This document shows positions 53,302 to 62,145 of a stretch of DNA of 64,000 nt, piece by piece. Source of the DNA: Pedobacter sp. MR2016-24 (GTDB lineage Bacteria; Bacteroidota; Bacteroidia; Sphingobacteriales; Sphingobacteriaceae). Location of the stretch: assembly GCF_026239655.1 (NCBI RefSeq), contig NZ_JAPIVO010000001.1:1-64000 (forward strand), read 5' to 3'. Both the position numbers and the translations under genes were made by a program. Each line of letters begins with the position of its first letter. Position 1 is the first letter of the stretch. The notes under the pieces are model-generated. The model saw only the letters and a program-made list of their open reading frames with translations, was not told the origin of the DNA and did not search any database.

Positions 53302-53628
53302 TTACAGTTCAGTTGCAGGATCCCAGAAATGCGCTTTAAAGCCCTGGATTTTATCCTCAATAATCACCAGCCCTTCATTCTCCAGTAATTGCTGCATCAG
53401 TGCGGGTGGACTGAAATGAAACTTGCCCGTCAGCAAACCATTTCTGTTTACCACTCTGTGTGCAGGTATCTTTGGAAGGATCCCGTGTGCATTATTCATG
53501 GCATAACCAACCAGTCGCGAGGAGCTGCCGGCACCAAGACTTTTTGCAATCGCACCGTAGGAGGTTACTCTCCCTTTTGGGATTAACCGTACAATTTCAT
53601 ACACCTGATCGTAAAATGAAGGTTCCAT
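53302..53628 (-). CDS. alkyltransferase-like protein (MGMT family, no catalytic Cys)
   Basis: A 108-residue homologue of O6-alkylguanine-DNA alkyltransferase. The fold's active-site motif PCHRV is PAHRVVNRNG here, with Ala in place of the acceptor Cys, so it cannot transfer the alkyl group. ATL proteins of this kind bind O6-alkylguanine and hand the lesion to nucleotide excision repair. RLVGYAMNN is the Arg-finger helix region. It starts within the trmB stop codon (TAATG). Confidence 0.9.
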   Translation of the reverse strand: MEPSFYDQVYEIVRLIPKGRVTSYGAIAKSLGAGSSSRLVGYAMNNAHGILPKIPAHRVVNRNGLLTGKFHFSPPALMQQLLENEGLVIIEDKIQGFKAHFWDPATEL

Positions 53629-54278
53629 TAGACTAAAGAAAATTGTATATAGTTGATATTTTTATCTTGTTTGAGATAGATTCGCTCATAATGTGTTTTG
53701 ATCTTCAACACTTCATCATAAAACTCAGAAGTATATAAATGATCCGTTTTTTTGTGGCAAACCAATCCCAGTTCTTCTACCTTTTCAACTGTATAAGCAT
53801 ATAAACCATCATTGTCTGTCTTCAGGTTAATCTTTGCCCCTGGTTTTAAAAAGGTTTTATATTTCGCCAGAAATCCCGGGAAAGTCAGCCTTTTTTTCTC
53901 CCGGCTGTCTTGTGGCTGCGGATCAGGAAACGTAATCCATATTTCATCAATCTCATCCTGATCAAAGTAATCCACAATATCTTCAATCTGAATTCTCAGG
54001 AAGGCCAGATTTTCGATCTGCTCATCTACACCAGTCCTGGCGCCCCTCCAGATCCTGTTTCCTTTTAAATCTATGCCAATAAAATTCTTTTCAGGAAAGG
54101 CCTTGGCCATGTTTACAGCATACTCCCCTTTTCCGCATGCCAGTTCAAGTACTACCGGATTGTTGTTTTTAAAATGTTCAGCAGCCCATTTTCCCTGTAA
54201 TGGTTTACCTTCTTCCATCTGGTAAACGTTGTGAAAAGTATCTATTTCAGCAAATTTCCTTAATTTATCTTTACCCAC
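53628..54278 (-). CDS. trmB: tRNA (guanine-N7)-methyltransferase
   Basis: A 216-residue SAM enzyme that methylates G46 of tRNA. SAM motif VLELACGKGEYAVNMA, then IGIDLKGNRIWRGA and IWITFPDPQPQDSREKKRLTFP, the last being diagnostic for TrmB. It heads the trmB-atl-ahpD-tag-CPBP operon with its own -7 element, TATTTTTG at 54299-54306 (minus). Confidence 0.95.
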   Translation of the reverse strand: MGKDKLRKFAEIDTFHNVYQMEEGKPLQGKWAAEHFKNNNPVVLELACGKGEYAVNMAKAFPEKNFIGIDLKGNRIWRGARTGVDEQIENLAFLRIQIEDIVDYFDQDEIDEIWITFPDPQPQDSREKKRLTFPGFLAKYKTFLKPGAKINLKTDNDGLYAYTVEKVEELGLVCHKKTDHLYTSEFYDEVLKIKTHYERIYLKQDKNINYIQFSLV

Positions 54279-54298
54279 TCTATTAAAATATTTTTACG

Positions 54299-54306
54299 CA
54301 AAAATA
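54299..54306 (-). promoter_or_regulatory. trmB operon promoter (-7 TATTTTTG)
   Basis: Exact TAnnTTTG on the minus strand, 21 bp upstream of the trmB ATG, and divergent from the fcl promoter 40 bp away. Confidence 0.55.
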
Positions 54307-54345
54307 CAATTAAATCTTCTCTTAGTGATGCTGGTTTCTAATTCG

Positions 54346-54353
54346 TATTTTTG
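54346..54353 (+). promoter_or_regulatory. fcl promoter (-7 TATTTTTG)
   Basis: Exact TAnnTTTG; the transcript would start near 54358, only about 14 nt before the TTG start codon. Confidence 0.55.
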
Positions 54354-54362
54354 TAGAAAAAA

Positions 54363-54368
54363 AGGAGG
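54363..54368 (+). promoter_or_regulatory. AGGAGG ribosome-binding site before TTG start
   Basis: A full Shine-Dalgarno AGGAGG lies 3 nt before TTG 54372. An in-frame TAG at 54354-54356 closes the frame upstream, so TTG is the only near-cognate start before the NAD motif. Strong SD sites are rare in this genome. Confidence 0.6.
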
Positions 54369-54371
54369 ACA

Positions 54372-55301
54372 TTGGAAAAGAATGCAAAAATTTACATCGC
54401 TGGCCACCGGGGAATGGTTGGTTCAGCCATATACCGTAAACTGGTTAAGGAAGGTTACTCGACAATCGTTACCAGAACTTCATCAGAATTGGATTTACGG
54501 GATCTACAGGCAGTTACAAACTTTTTCGACCTCGAAAAACCAGATTACGTTTTTCTTGCTGCGGCAAAGGTTGGAGGAATTATCGCTAACAACACTTACA
54601 GAGCCGATTTTCTTTACGAAAACCTTGCAATACAAAACAATGTCATCCATCAGGCATACAAACATGACGTAAAAAAACTAATGTTTTTAGGGTCCAGCTG
54701 TATCTACCCTAAAATGGCCCCGCAGCCCTTAAAGGAGGAGTACCTGCTGACCGGTTTACTGGAAGAGACAAATGAGCCTTATGCCATTGCCAAAATTGCT
54801 GGTATAAAAATGTGTGATGCTTACCGTGCACAATACGATTGTAATTTTATATCGGTAATGCCAACCAACTTGTATGGCTTCAATGATAATTACCATCCTC
54901 AAAACTCTCATGTATTACCGGCACTGATCCGTAAATTTCATGAAGCTAAAGAAAATGGTACTTCAGAAGTAACCGTATGGGGTTCAGGTTCACCTATGCG
55001 CGAATTTCTTTTTGCGGATGACCTTGCAGAAGCCTGTTATTTCCTGATGGAAAATTACAATGAGCCTAATCTGATCAACATTGGTACAGGTGAAGATCTG
55101 ACCATTAAGGACCTTGCACTCCTGATCAAAAAAGTAGTCGGATTTGAAGGAACGCTGACTTTCGACAGTACTAAACCGGATGGCACACCCAGAAAATTAA
55201 TGGATGTTTCCAAATTACACCAGCTTGGATGGAAACATAAAGTTGAACTGGAAGAAGGAATTGCACTGGCATACCAGGATTTCATAGCCAAAAATACATA
55301 A
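54372..55301 (+). CDS. fcl: GDP-L-fucose synthase
   Basis: A 309-residue NADP-dependent epimerase/reductase converting GDP-4-keto-6-deoxymannose to GDP-fucose. GHRGMVGSA is the dinucleotide loop, YAIAK the catalytic Tyr-x-x-x-Lys, [13 protein letters not shown] the family motif. The start is a TTG at 54372, fixed by an upstream stop codon and a strong AGGAGG. The partner gmd is not in the window. Probable role: polysaccharide or LPS sugar supply. Confidence 0.94.
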   Translation: MEKNAKIYIAGHRGMVGSAIYRKLVKEGYSTIVTRTSSELDLRDLQAVTNFFDLEKPDYVFLAAAKVGGIIANNTYRADFLYENLAIQNNVIHQAYKHDVKKLMFLGSSCIYPKMAPQPLKEEYLLTGLLEETNEPYAIAKIAGIKMCDAYRAQYDCNFISVMPTNLYGFNDNYHPQNSHVLPALIRKFHEAKENGTSEVTVWGSGSPMREFLFADDLAEACYFLMENYNEPNLINIGTGEDLTIKDLALLIKKVVGFEGTLTFDSTKPDGTPRKLMDVSKLHQLGWKHKVELEEGIALAYQDFIAKNT

Positions 55302-55312
55302 TTACACGTTAC

Positions 55313-55360
55313 TATAGCTAAAGTTTATATCTTTGAAAAAGAGAATAAACTTTAGCTATA
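55313..55360. promoter_or_regulatory. 16+16 bp perfect palindrome over oxyR promoter
   Basis: TATAGCTAAAGTTTAT (55313-55328) is the exact inverse of ATAAACTTTAGCTATA (55345-55360), with a 16-nt spacer. The -7 element TATCTTTG (55328-55335) lies between the arms and the second arm ends on the A of the start codon. Spacing and place fit an autoregulatory LysR-type operator. Confidence 0.65.
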
Positions 55361-56292
55361 TGACTTTAGTACAACTGGAATATATTGTAGCGGTAGATAC
55401 TTACAGAAGTTTTGTAGGTGCCGCAGAAAAGTGTTTTGTTACCCAGCCTACCCTGAGTATGCAGGTACAAAAACTGGAAGAGATGTTAAATGTGAAAATA
55501 TTTGACAGAAGTAAACAGCCTGTAGTTCCAACGGAAATAGGCTCCCAGATTGTGGAGCAGGCACGCCTGGTTCTACAGGAAAGCCAGAAAATAAAAGAGA
55601 TCATCAGTAGTCAGCAGCAGGATGTGGTTGGTGAACTTAAAGTAGGTATTATACCTACGGTAGCACCTTACCTGTTACCCCGGGTTATTTCTTCCATGAT
55701 GGAAAAATATCCTGACCTTAAATTGCTGATCTGGGAATATACCACTGAAGATATCATTCATCACTTAAAAACAGGTGTGCTGGATTGCGGAATTCTGGCC
55801 ACTCCCCTGGCAGATCCTGCGATTACGGAAATTCCGATGTATTACGAGAATTTCGTCACCTACCTCAGCAAGAACAGCAAACTTTTCAAAAAGAAAACCA
55901 TTGATGCGAATGACCTTGAGGATGAAAATATCTGGCTGCTCAATGAAGGGCATTGCATGCGTTCCCAGGTGTTAAATATTTGCAGGTCTACAAAAGATAA
56001 CCGTCTTCAGGGGCTTACGTATAATACCGGCAGCGTGGAAACCCTGATCAGGATGGTGGACGTGAACAACGGTGCAACGTTATTACCCGAGCTTGCACTT
56101 GCAGAGTTAACCGCAAAACAGCTGAGTAAAGTCCGCTCATTTAAATCCCCTGAACCGGTCAGGGAAATCAGTCTGGCTACCCACAAAAATTACATCAAAA
56201 AAAGAATGCTGAATGCACTCAGAGAAGAGATACTTGCTGTTATCCCAAAAGCAATGAAGCAGAAAAAGAAAAAAGACATAGTAGGGTTATAA
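55360..56292 (+). CDS. oxyR: OxyR-like LysR-family regulator
   Basis: A 310-residue LysR-type activator. MTLVQLEYIVAVDTYRSFVGAAEKCFVTQPTLSMQVQKLE (shown here in parts) is the winged-helix DNA-binding domain; the effector domain includes LNEGHCMRSQVLNIC, where two Cys positions match the peroxide-sensing pair of OxyR. It neighbours sodA/B, which fits an oxidative-stress role. ATG 55360 is chosen because the frame's upstream TTG lies in the promoter. Confidence 0.9.
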   Translation: MTLVQLEYIVAVDTYRSFVGAAEKCFVTQPTLSMQVQKLEEMLNVKIFDRSKQPVVPTEIGSQIVEQARLVLQESQKIKEIISSQQQDVVGELKVGIIPTVAPYLLPRVISSMMEKYPDLKLLIWEYTTEDIIHHLKTGVLDCGILATPLADPAITEIPMYYENFVTYLSKNSKLFKKKTIDANDLEDENIWLLNEGHCMRSQVLNICRSTKDNRLQGLTYNTGSVETLIRMVDVNNGATLLPELALAELTAKQLSKVRSFKSPEPVREISLATHKNYIKKRMLNALREEILAVIPKAMKQKKKKDIVGL

Positions 56293-56295
56293 AAT

Positions 56296-56332
56296 AAGAA
56301 GGCCTGTAAACATGATGTCTACAGGCCTTCTT
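56296..56332. terminator. bidirectional terminator, oxyR / sod
   Basis: AAGAAGGCCTGTA (56296-56308) pairs perfectly with TACAGGCCTTCTT (56320-56332). Confidence 0.9.
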
Positions 56333-56350
56333 CATATGTAATCGCAGCGA

Positions 56351-56962
56351 TTATCCTTTTGCTTTTTTGAAACGTTCAGCTACAGCATCCCAGTTTACCA
56401 CATTCCAGAATGCAGCAATGTAATCAGGACGTTTGTTCTGATATTTCAGGTAGTAAGCGTGCTCCCATACGTCCATTCCTAAGATTGGAGTACCTTTAAC
56501 TTCAGCAACATCCATTAACGGATTATCCTGGTTAGGTGTAGAAGAAACTACTAATTTATGATCGGCACCAACGCTTAACCAGGCCCATCCAGAACCAAAA
56601 CGTGTTGTTCCGGCTTCAGCAAATTTAGTTTTGAAATCAGCAAAAGAACCGAAAGCAGATTTAATTGCTTCAGCTAATTCTCCTGTAGGCTCGCCGCCTT
56701 TGTTGTGTCCTAAAACTTCCCAGAATAGAGAGTGGTTATAGTGACCACCGCCATTATTTCTTACAGCTGCAGGGAACTTAGATATATTTTTGATGATTTC
56801 ATCAATGCTTTGTGAAGCTTCAGGCTTACCTTCTAAAGCCTTGTTCAGGTTAGTAACGTAAGCTTGATGATGTTTATCATGGTGAATTTCCATGGTTTGT
56901 TTATCGATATGCGGTTCTAGTGCATCTGTTGCGTAAGGTAACGCAGGTAATTCAAAAGCCAT
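56351..56962 (-). CDS. sod: Fe/Mn superoxide dismutase
   Basis: A 203-residue dismutase from ATG 56962. Metal ligands lie in [20 protein letters not shown] (first His pair) and [19 protein letters not shown] (Asp, His). It converts superoxide to peroxide and oxygen in the cytosol. The metal cannot be fixed from sequence; the GSGWAWL and QDNPLMD blocks occur in both types. The longer frame from 57010 crosses its promoter. Confidence 0.94.
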   Translation of the reverse strand: MAFELPALPYATDALEPHIDKQTMEIHHDKHHQAYVTNLNKALEGKPEASQSIDEIIKNISKFPAAVRNNGGGHYNHSLFWEVLGHNKGGEPTGELAEAIKSAFGSFADFKTKFAEAGTTRFGSGWAWLSVGADHKLVVSSTPNQDNPLMDVAEVKGTPILGMDVWEHAYYLKYQNKRPDYIAAFWNVVNWDAVAERFKKAKG

Positions 56963-56998
56963 TTGATTATGATTTAAGTTTAAAATATATTTCTCAGA

Positions 56999-57006
56999 CA
57001 AATATA
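56999..57006 (-). promoter_or_regulatory. sod promoter (-7 TATATTTG)
   Basis: Exact TAnnTTTG on the minus strand, 37 bp upstream of ATG 56962; it rules out the earlier in-frame ATG at 57010. Confidence 0.6.
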
Positions 57007-57044
57007 ACATTCAAAGGTTAAGTTTTGTTCAATAGTTTGTCAAC

Positions 57045-57518
57045 TTAACCGCGTTTATTTGCAAAGAACTGCTTCATCAAGGCCGCACATTCAACGGCCA
57101 GAACGCCACTTTTCAATATTGTTTTAGGGTGGAGCACCTGACTGCTTTTTTTAGTAAAGCCTCTTTTTTCTTCATCAGCTCCGTAAACAATCTTACCTAT
57201 CTGCGTCCAGTAACTCGCACCAGCGCACATAATACAAGGCTCTATAGTCACATATAGCGTGCAATCTTTAAGGTATTTGCCCCCTAAAGTCTGACTTGCC
57301 GCGGTGAAAGCCTGCATTTCTGCATGTGCAGTTACATCATTCAACTGCTCTGTAAGGTTGTGCCCGCGACCAACAATACGACCATGACTTACAACTATAG
57401 CTCCGATAGGAATTTCATCGATTTTAAATGCTTTTTGCGCTTCCTGCAAAGCAATGCCCATAAAATATTCGTCCTCTTGTACGGGGTTCTTTTCTTCTGA
57501 AAAATTATAATAACTCAT
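57045..57518 (-). CDS. tadA: tRNA-adenosine/nucleoside deaminase (TadA-like)
   Basis: A 157-residue zinc deaminase. HAEMQAF provides the His ligand and catalytic Glu, and PCIMCAGAS the two Cys. It is TadA-like and likely makes inosine at tRNA-Arg position 34. It is immediately downstream of csaA with no gap. Confidence 0.88.
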   Translation of the reverse strand: MSYYNFSEEKNPVQEDEYFMGIALQEAQKAFKIDEIPIGAIVVSHGRIVGRGHNLTEQLNDVTAHAEMQAFTAASQTLGGKYLKDCTLYVTIEPCIMCAGASYWTQIGKIVYGADEEKRGFTKKSSQVLHPKTILKSGVLAVECAALMKQFFANKRG

Positions 57519-57854
57519 TTAGATCATTTTACTGCCGTTCGGCACATGACCATTCAAGGTCGTTAATACAATATCACCATTTTCATCCGCGAAACCTGTC
57601 ACCAGAAACTCAGACATGAATTTACCGATCTGCTTCTTAGGAAAATTGACAACCCCAATAATTTGCTGCCCTATTAATTCCTCCGGCGTATAATGTTTAG
57701 TGATCTGTGCACTGCTCATTTTAATGCCCAGCCCGCCAAAATCTACCTTCAGTTTATATGCGGGTCTTCTTGCCTCAGGAAATAGTAAAACTTCAACAAT
57801 CGTTCCTGCTCTTAACTCTACTTTCTCAAAATCATTCCAGCTAATTTCTTCCAT
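57519..57854 (-). CDS. csaA: CsaA-type tRNA-binding protein
   Basis: A 111-residue OB-fold protein of the CsaA/Trbp111 family. MEEISWNDFEKVELRAGTIV is the typical N-terminus, followed by ARRPAYKLKVDFG and NFPKKQIGKFMSEFLVTGF. CsaA has chaperone and tRNA-binding activities. ATG 57854 is preferred to 57872. Confidence 0.9.
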   Translation of the reverse strand: MEEISWNDFEKVELRAGTIVEVLLFPEARRPAYKLKVDFGGLGIKMSSAQITKHYTPEELIGQQIIGVVNFPKKQIGKFMSEFLVTGFADENGDIVLTTLNGHVPNGSKMI

Positions 57855-57934
57855 TATTTCCTGTTTTAACAAACATGGCTAAAATTACAAATCTCATCGT
57901 AATAAAATCTCCTTTTTACCGAATCCCTTTTTAT

Positions 57935-57942
57935 TACCTTTG
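57935..57942 (+). promoter_or_regulatory. promoter of RlmI-like gene (-7 TACCTTTG)
   Basis: Exact TAnnTTTG ending 4 nt before the ATG at 57947; a leaderless or near-leaderless transcript is implied. Confidence 0.6.
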
Positions 57943-57946
57943 CAGC

Positions 57947-59134
57947 ATGATTGATGTTGTACTTAAGAAAGGCAAAGAAAAAGCCGCATTACAAAGACAC
58001 CCATGGATATTCTCGGGAGCGATAGATAAAGTTAAAGGGACACCAGTAAATGGGGAAGTTGTTAAAGCTTATGCGGCTGATCAGACTTTTCTTGCTTATG
58101 GTTATTATAACAATCAATCAAGGGTAGCCATCAGACTCCTGGAGTGGGAAGAAGACCAGATAATCAATAAAGAGTGGTATCACCAGAAAATAAAAAATGC
58201 GATTGCTGCAAGGGCTCATGTATTGAATCATCAGGATACAGATACCTGCAGACTGGTATTTAGTGAAGCTGATTATCTTCCGGGATTGATTGTGGATAAA
58301 TATGCGGACTTCCTTTCGCTGCAGATTCTCAGTGCAGGAATGGAGAATGCCAAGGCAGAAATTATTGAGATTTTAAGAGAAGAATTAAACCCGCTGGGAA
58401 TTTTCGATAAAAGTGATGCCAATGCACGCACGCATGAGAACCTGGAGGTTTCACAAGGCTTACTTTGGGGCGAAAACCCTCCTGAGTTTGTTGAAGTAAA
58501 AGAAAATGGCGTTCGTTACCAGATCAATATTGCTGACGGACAAAAATCAGGTTTTTATTGTGACCAGCGGGACAACAGGGAAATCCTGGCCGCTTATACA
58601 AAGGGTAAAAATGTACTGGACTGCTTTTCTTACAGTGGAGGATTTACACTGAACAGTCTCAAAGTAGGCGCAGCACACGTCACCAGCGTTGACAGTTCTG
58701 CTTTAGCGCTGGAAACATTAAGTCATAATTTAGGCTTAAACGGTTTTGATACTGCGCAGCAAACCAGCATACAGTCAGACGTTAACAAACAATTACGTAT
58801 CTTTAAGGAAGAAGGCAGGAAATTTGATATCATTGTGCTTGATCCGCCTAAGTATGCGCCTTCAAGGTCTGCGTTAGACCGAGCAGCGCGTGCATATAAA
58901 GACTTGAACAGGCTGGGTATGTTGTTGTTAGAAAGTGGTGGATTACTGGCTACATATTCATGTTCTGGTGCCGTGGATCTGGAGACATTCAAACAAATCA
59001 TTGCCTGGGCTGCGTTAGATGCAGGAAAAGAAGTACAAATCATCAAACAGTTTCACCAGCCTGAAGATCACCCTGTAAGAATTTCCTTTCCTGAAGGCGA
59101 GTATCTGAAAGGTTTATTAGTAAGAGTTTTATAG
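57947..59134 (+). CDS. RlmI-like 23S rRNA (cytosine-C5) methyltransferase
   Basis: A 395-residue class I SAM methyltransferase with an N-terminal PUA domain (HPWIFSGAIDKVKGTPVNGEVVKAY, split in the family) and a C-terminal Rossmann domain: VLDCFSYSGGFTLNSL binds SAM and VLDPPKYAPSRSAL is the DPPK catalytic motif. RlmI in E. coli modifies C1962 of 23S rRNA. ATG 57947 is chosen because a -7 element lies just upstream; the frame reads back to 57875. Confidence 0.9.
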   Translation: MIDVVLKKGKEKAALQRHPWIFSGAIDKVKGTPVNGEVVKAYAADQTFLAYGYYNNQSRVAIRLLEWEEDQIINKEWYHQKIKNAIAARAHVLNHQDTDTCRLVFSEADYLPGLIVDKYADFLSLQILSAGMENAKAEIIEILREELNPLGIFDKSDANARTHENLEVSQGLLWGENPPEFVEVKENGVRYQINIADGQKSGFYCDQRDNREILAAYTKGKNVLDCFSYSGGFTLNSLKVGAAHVTSVDSSALALETLSHNLGLNGFDTAQQTSIQSDVNKQLRIFKEEGRKFDIIVLDPPKYAPSRSALDRAARAYKDLNRLGMLLLESGGLLATYSCSGAVDLETFKQIIAWAALDAGKEVQIIKQFHQPEDHPVRISFPEGEYLKGLLVRVL

Positions 59135-59222
59135 TTCTCTTTGTAAGAAAGTATGCTAAAAAACGGTGCTGATGGCTAAAAAATTGCTTTGGTAAACTAT
59201 TTACATAATTAATTTTATCCAG

Positions 59223-60134
59223 ATGCTCGTTGCACAAAACATCAAGATTAGCAGAATACTCAGAGATACCTGGCAGGTAGACATCATTATGATTGTTTCC
59301 TGCACAGGAGCTTACCTGGTGAGGGAATTTTTAATTAAACACCATTTCGAAATACCGGCAATTATCCCTACAGTGCTGGGTACAGCCATTGCCTTTTTCG
59401 TGGGTTTCAATAATAACCAGGCTTATGACCGCTGGTGGGAAGCCCGCAAGGTATGGGGAGCACTGGTCAATGATTCCAGGTCATGGGCCAGATGTGTAAT
59501 TGCATATATCTCACAACATGAATTGGAAAACAGCCAGTTTACCATCCTGAAAAACAGATTGGTTTGCCGGCATATTGCTTTTCTGTATGCACTGAAAGCT
59601 AATTTACGCGGTGCTGTAGATGAAACATATTCACAATACCTGGATGAAAAGGATATCAAAGAAATAAACGGTCATACCAACGTTCCTAATGCTATCCTTA
59701 CCATCCAAACAAGGGAATTGCAGACCCTTAGTGCGTCTGGAATGATCGACGGTTTCCGTTTTATGGAGATGAACCAGTTGCTGGTCAAATTTACGGATGA
59801 GATGGGTATGTCTGAGCGCATCCAGAAAACGGTATTTCCGACTACCTATAATTACCTCACCAAGGTTTTTATCTGGTTGTTTGTCGTATCCCTGACGCTT
59901 GTTATTAGTCAGTATGCAGGTTTATGGTCCATCTTCCTGGGCTGGCTGGTTGGTTTTGTTTATGTTTCTACACAAAAAAACGGAATGAGTTTAGTCAATC
60001 CCTTCGAAAATAATTCTGCCTCAATCCCTTTAAATCAGATTACAAGGAACATAGAGATCAATCTGCTCGAAATGATCGGTGCCGATAAAATCCCTAAACC
60101 TATACAACCCATTAATGAAGAATATGTGCTTTAA
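59223..60134 (+). CDS. bestrophin-family anion channel
   Basis: A 303-residue membrane protein. FVGFNNNQAYDRWWEARKVWGALVNDSRSWAR is the bestrophin signature, divided here into its usual blocks, with N- and C-terminal transmembrane helices (e.g. VFIWLFVVSLTLVISQYAGL). Bacterial bestrophins form pentameric channels for anions or cations. It converges on ndpA with 3 bp between stops. Confidence 0.92.
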   Translation: MLVAQNIKISRILRDTWQVDIIMIVSCTGAYLVREFLIKHHFEIPAIIPTVLGTAIAFFVGFNNNQAYDRWWEARKVWGALVNDSRSWARCVIAYISQHELENSQFTILKNRLVCRHIAFLYALKANLRGAVDETYSQYLDEKDIKEINGHTNVPNAILTIQTRELQTLSASGMIDGFRFMEMNQLLVKFTDEMGMSERIQKTVFPTTYNYLTKVFIWLFVVSLTLVISQYAGLWSIFLGWLVGFVYVSTQKNGMSLVNPFENNSASIPLNQITRNIEINLLEMIGADKIPKPIQPINEEYVL

Positions 60135-60137
60135 GCA

Positions 60138-61193
60138 CTATTCTTCTTCCTTGAAGAATACCTTGTAATAGTTCATCGCCTTATCGTCATCGAATCCCTT
60201 TTCGATCAGGTCCTTGTCGCCATGAATATAGATATGGAAGTTCTTATCCAGTTTTAACACACTCTTGAATGCGCTCGATTGTTTTTTAACGGCAGCACCG
60301 GAAATCTCAAATGCATCCTGAATAGGGGTGTCAAATTCTTCTTCATAACTTTTCTTGTAGTTTTTGAAAGATGCGATACCATCACTATTTCCAATCACTT
60401 CGTTGGAAAACTCATCCAAATCAAAGGTTTCTTTCTCTTTAAAGTACTTCATAGAGCGGTTTAACAGATCTATCTTATCTGCCTTGGAGATTTCATACTC
60501 CTCATCCATTTTCTCCGTAACAAAGCTCTTATAAACGCCCAGTACATTATTGGTCTGGTTGTAATTGTCGTTCCTTACTTTAAGCTTCAGGAATTCATCT
60601 TTCCAGTATACCGCCTCTGCACTGCGGTTGGTCTGATCGATCACTGCTACTTTAAAGCCTTCCTCTTTTTCAGTGTTGAAGATCAGGCAGCCTTTATCTA
60701 GTTTACTGATGTTGATGGCACCTTCTTCATAGCTTAAGCCAAATCCCGCTTGCTCCGGATAAACTTTAAGATAAGTCTCTTTAGTTTCCGATTTAAAAAT
60801 ACCTATAGCATCATGCAGATCTCCTTCAATCTGAACATTCTCAAAGTAAGCTACATAAAGCTCTCCTGCTTTAATTTTAGGGTGACTGGAAATTTCGAAG
60901 AGATACTTCGCTAGTTCCTGACTGTTTTTATGGAAGTGCTGCCCGTTTTCAAATATTTGCTCCACAAAATGATAGACCTCATTCAGGTTCAGATCATCAT
61001 TGACATGGGTGAAGCGATAGATTTCATTTACTTTTTCATAAGGACTCAGGAAGTACTGGATCAGCAGATTTTTTAAGAACTCATCCTGGATCTGTAAAGA
61101 AGCTTCAGATAGTACATAAAATTCATCCTGCGACTTATTACCTATCCTGTGTATAGAAAGCTCTGCCAGAGACGCTTCGAAAAAAGTGATCAT
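60138..61193 (-). CDS. ndpA: nucleoid-associated protein NdpA
   Basis: A 351-residue NdpA/37-kDa nucleoid-associated protein. The N-terminal LSIHRIGNKSQDEFYVLSEA and the middle GELYVAYFENVQIEGDLHDAIGIFKSETKETYLKV (in parts) are family features. Cytosolic, charged, with no membrane segment. It binds DNA in the family; other roles are unsettled. Confidence 0.9.
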   Translation of the reverse strand: MITFFEASLAELSIHRIGNKSQDEFYVLSEASLQIQDEFLKNLLIQYFLSPYEKVNEIYRFTHVNDDLNLNEVYHFVEQIFENGQHFHKNSQELAKYLFEISSHPKIKAGELYVAYFENVQIEGDLHDAIGIFKSETKETYLKVYPEQAGFGLSYEEGAINISKLDKGCLIFNTEKEEGFKVAVIDQTNRSAEAVYWKDEFLKLKVRNDNYNQTNNVLGVYKSFVTEKMDEEYEISKADKIDLLNRSMKYFKEKETFDLDEFSNEVIGNSDGIASFKNYKKSYEEEFDTPIQDAFEISGAAVKKQSSAFKSVLKLDKNFHIYIHGDKDLIEKGFDDDKAMNYYKVFFKEEE

Positions 61194-61273
61194 ATTTGCC
61201 TTTGTTTAAATTATAGCGGCCGTAAAAATACTCCTTACGAATTGAATAATTAAACAATTGTGTATTTCCGGTA

Positions 61274-62062
61274 TTATATTTTTTCCTCTTCTTTTGGACT
61301 GTTCCTCAGCTTTAATGGTGTCTTGGTATTTTTCTTCATTTTCAAATTAAGCATTTCCACCAGAATAGAGAAAGCCATCGCAAAATAGATATAACCTTTA
61401 GGAATATGCTGATCCAGACCTTCGGCCAACAAGGAAACACCGATCAGCAGCAGAAAAGATAGTGCAAGCATTTTTACCGTAGGGTGGTTATTCACGAAGG
61501 CACTGATTGCATTGGCCGAAACCATCATAATCAGTACGGCTATAATAACCGCAGCAATCATAATTTCCACATGTTCGGCCATACCTATGGCAGTGATTAC
61601 AGAATCCAGAGAAAAAACGATATCCAATATCAGGATCTGAACAATTACTCCGGCAAACGAATGCACCTTAGCTTTGCCTTCTTCATCTTCTTCTCCCTCC
61701 AGTTTCAGATGTATTTCATGCGTGCTTTTATAGATCAGGAATAAGCCGCCCAAAATAAGAATCAGGTCTCTCCCCGAAATGGCCAGCTTCTCCAGCCACT
61801 CTTTATTATCAAGACTGATCCACGACCCTATATTGAACAGCGGAGAAGTTAAGCTCATTACCCAGCTTAAAGAAAGCAGCAACAGGATTCTGGTAATCAT
61901 AGCCAGTCCAAGACCTAACTGCCTTGCCTTTTTTTGCTGATCTGCGGGAAGTTTACCAGAAAGAATAGAAATGAAAACAATGTTATCTATACCCAGAACA
62001 ATTTCTAAAAGGGTAAGCGTTAACAGGGATATCCATGCTTCAGGGGTGGTAAAAAATTCCAT
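61274..62062 (-). CDS. TerC-family integral membrane protein
   Basis: A 262-residue protein with seven predicted transmembrane helices. LLEIVLGIDNIVFISIL and FSLDSVITAIGMAEH are the conserved acidic membrane motifs of TerC/YjbE/YkoY proteins, which act in metal (Mn or Ca) export or tellurite tolerance. A short cytoplasmic Lys/Glu-rich tail follows. Single gene. Confidence 0.93.
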   Translation of the reverse strand: MEFFTTPEAWISLLTLTLLEIVLGIDNIVFISILSGKLPADQQKKARQLGLGLAMITRILLLLSLSWVMSLTSPLFNIGSWISLDNKEWLEKLAISGRDLILILGGLFLIYKSTHEIHLKLEGEEDEEGKAKVHSFAGVIVQILILDIVFSLDSVITAIGMAEHVEIMIAAVIIAVLIMMVSANAISAFVNNHPTVKMLALSFLLLIGVSLLAEGLDQHIPKGYIYFAMAFSILVEMLNLKMKKNTKTPLKLRNSPKEEEKI

Positions 62063-62094
62063 ATAAATTCTTGTATAATGGCTAAGATATAAAA

Positions 62095-62122
62095 AAAGCT
62101 TGCTGAATAATCAACAAGCTTT
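62095..62122 (-). terminator. terminator of sigma/anti-sigma operon
   Basis: AAAGCTTG (62095-62102) pairs with CAAGCTTT (62115-62122); the minus strand continues into TTTTT. Confidence 0.75.
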
Positions 62123-62145
62123 AGCTGTATTAAGTTTTACGTTTT

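Noticed and set aside
55333..55335. Upstream TTG as the oxyR start
   Set aside because: It is part of the -7 element TATCTTTG; ATG 55360 gives the normal LysR N-terminus.
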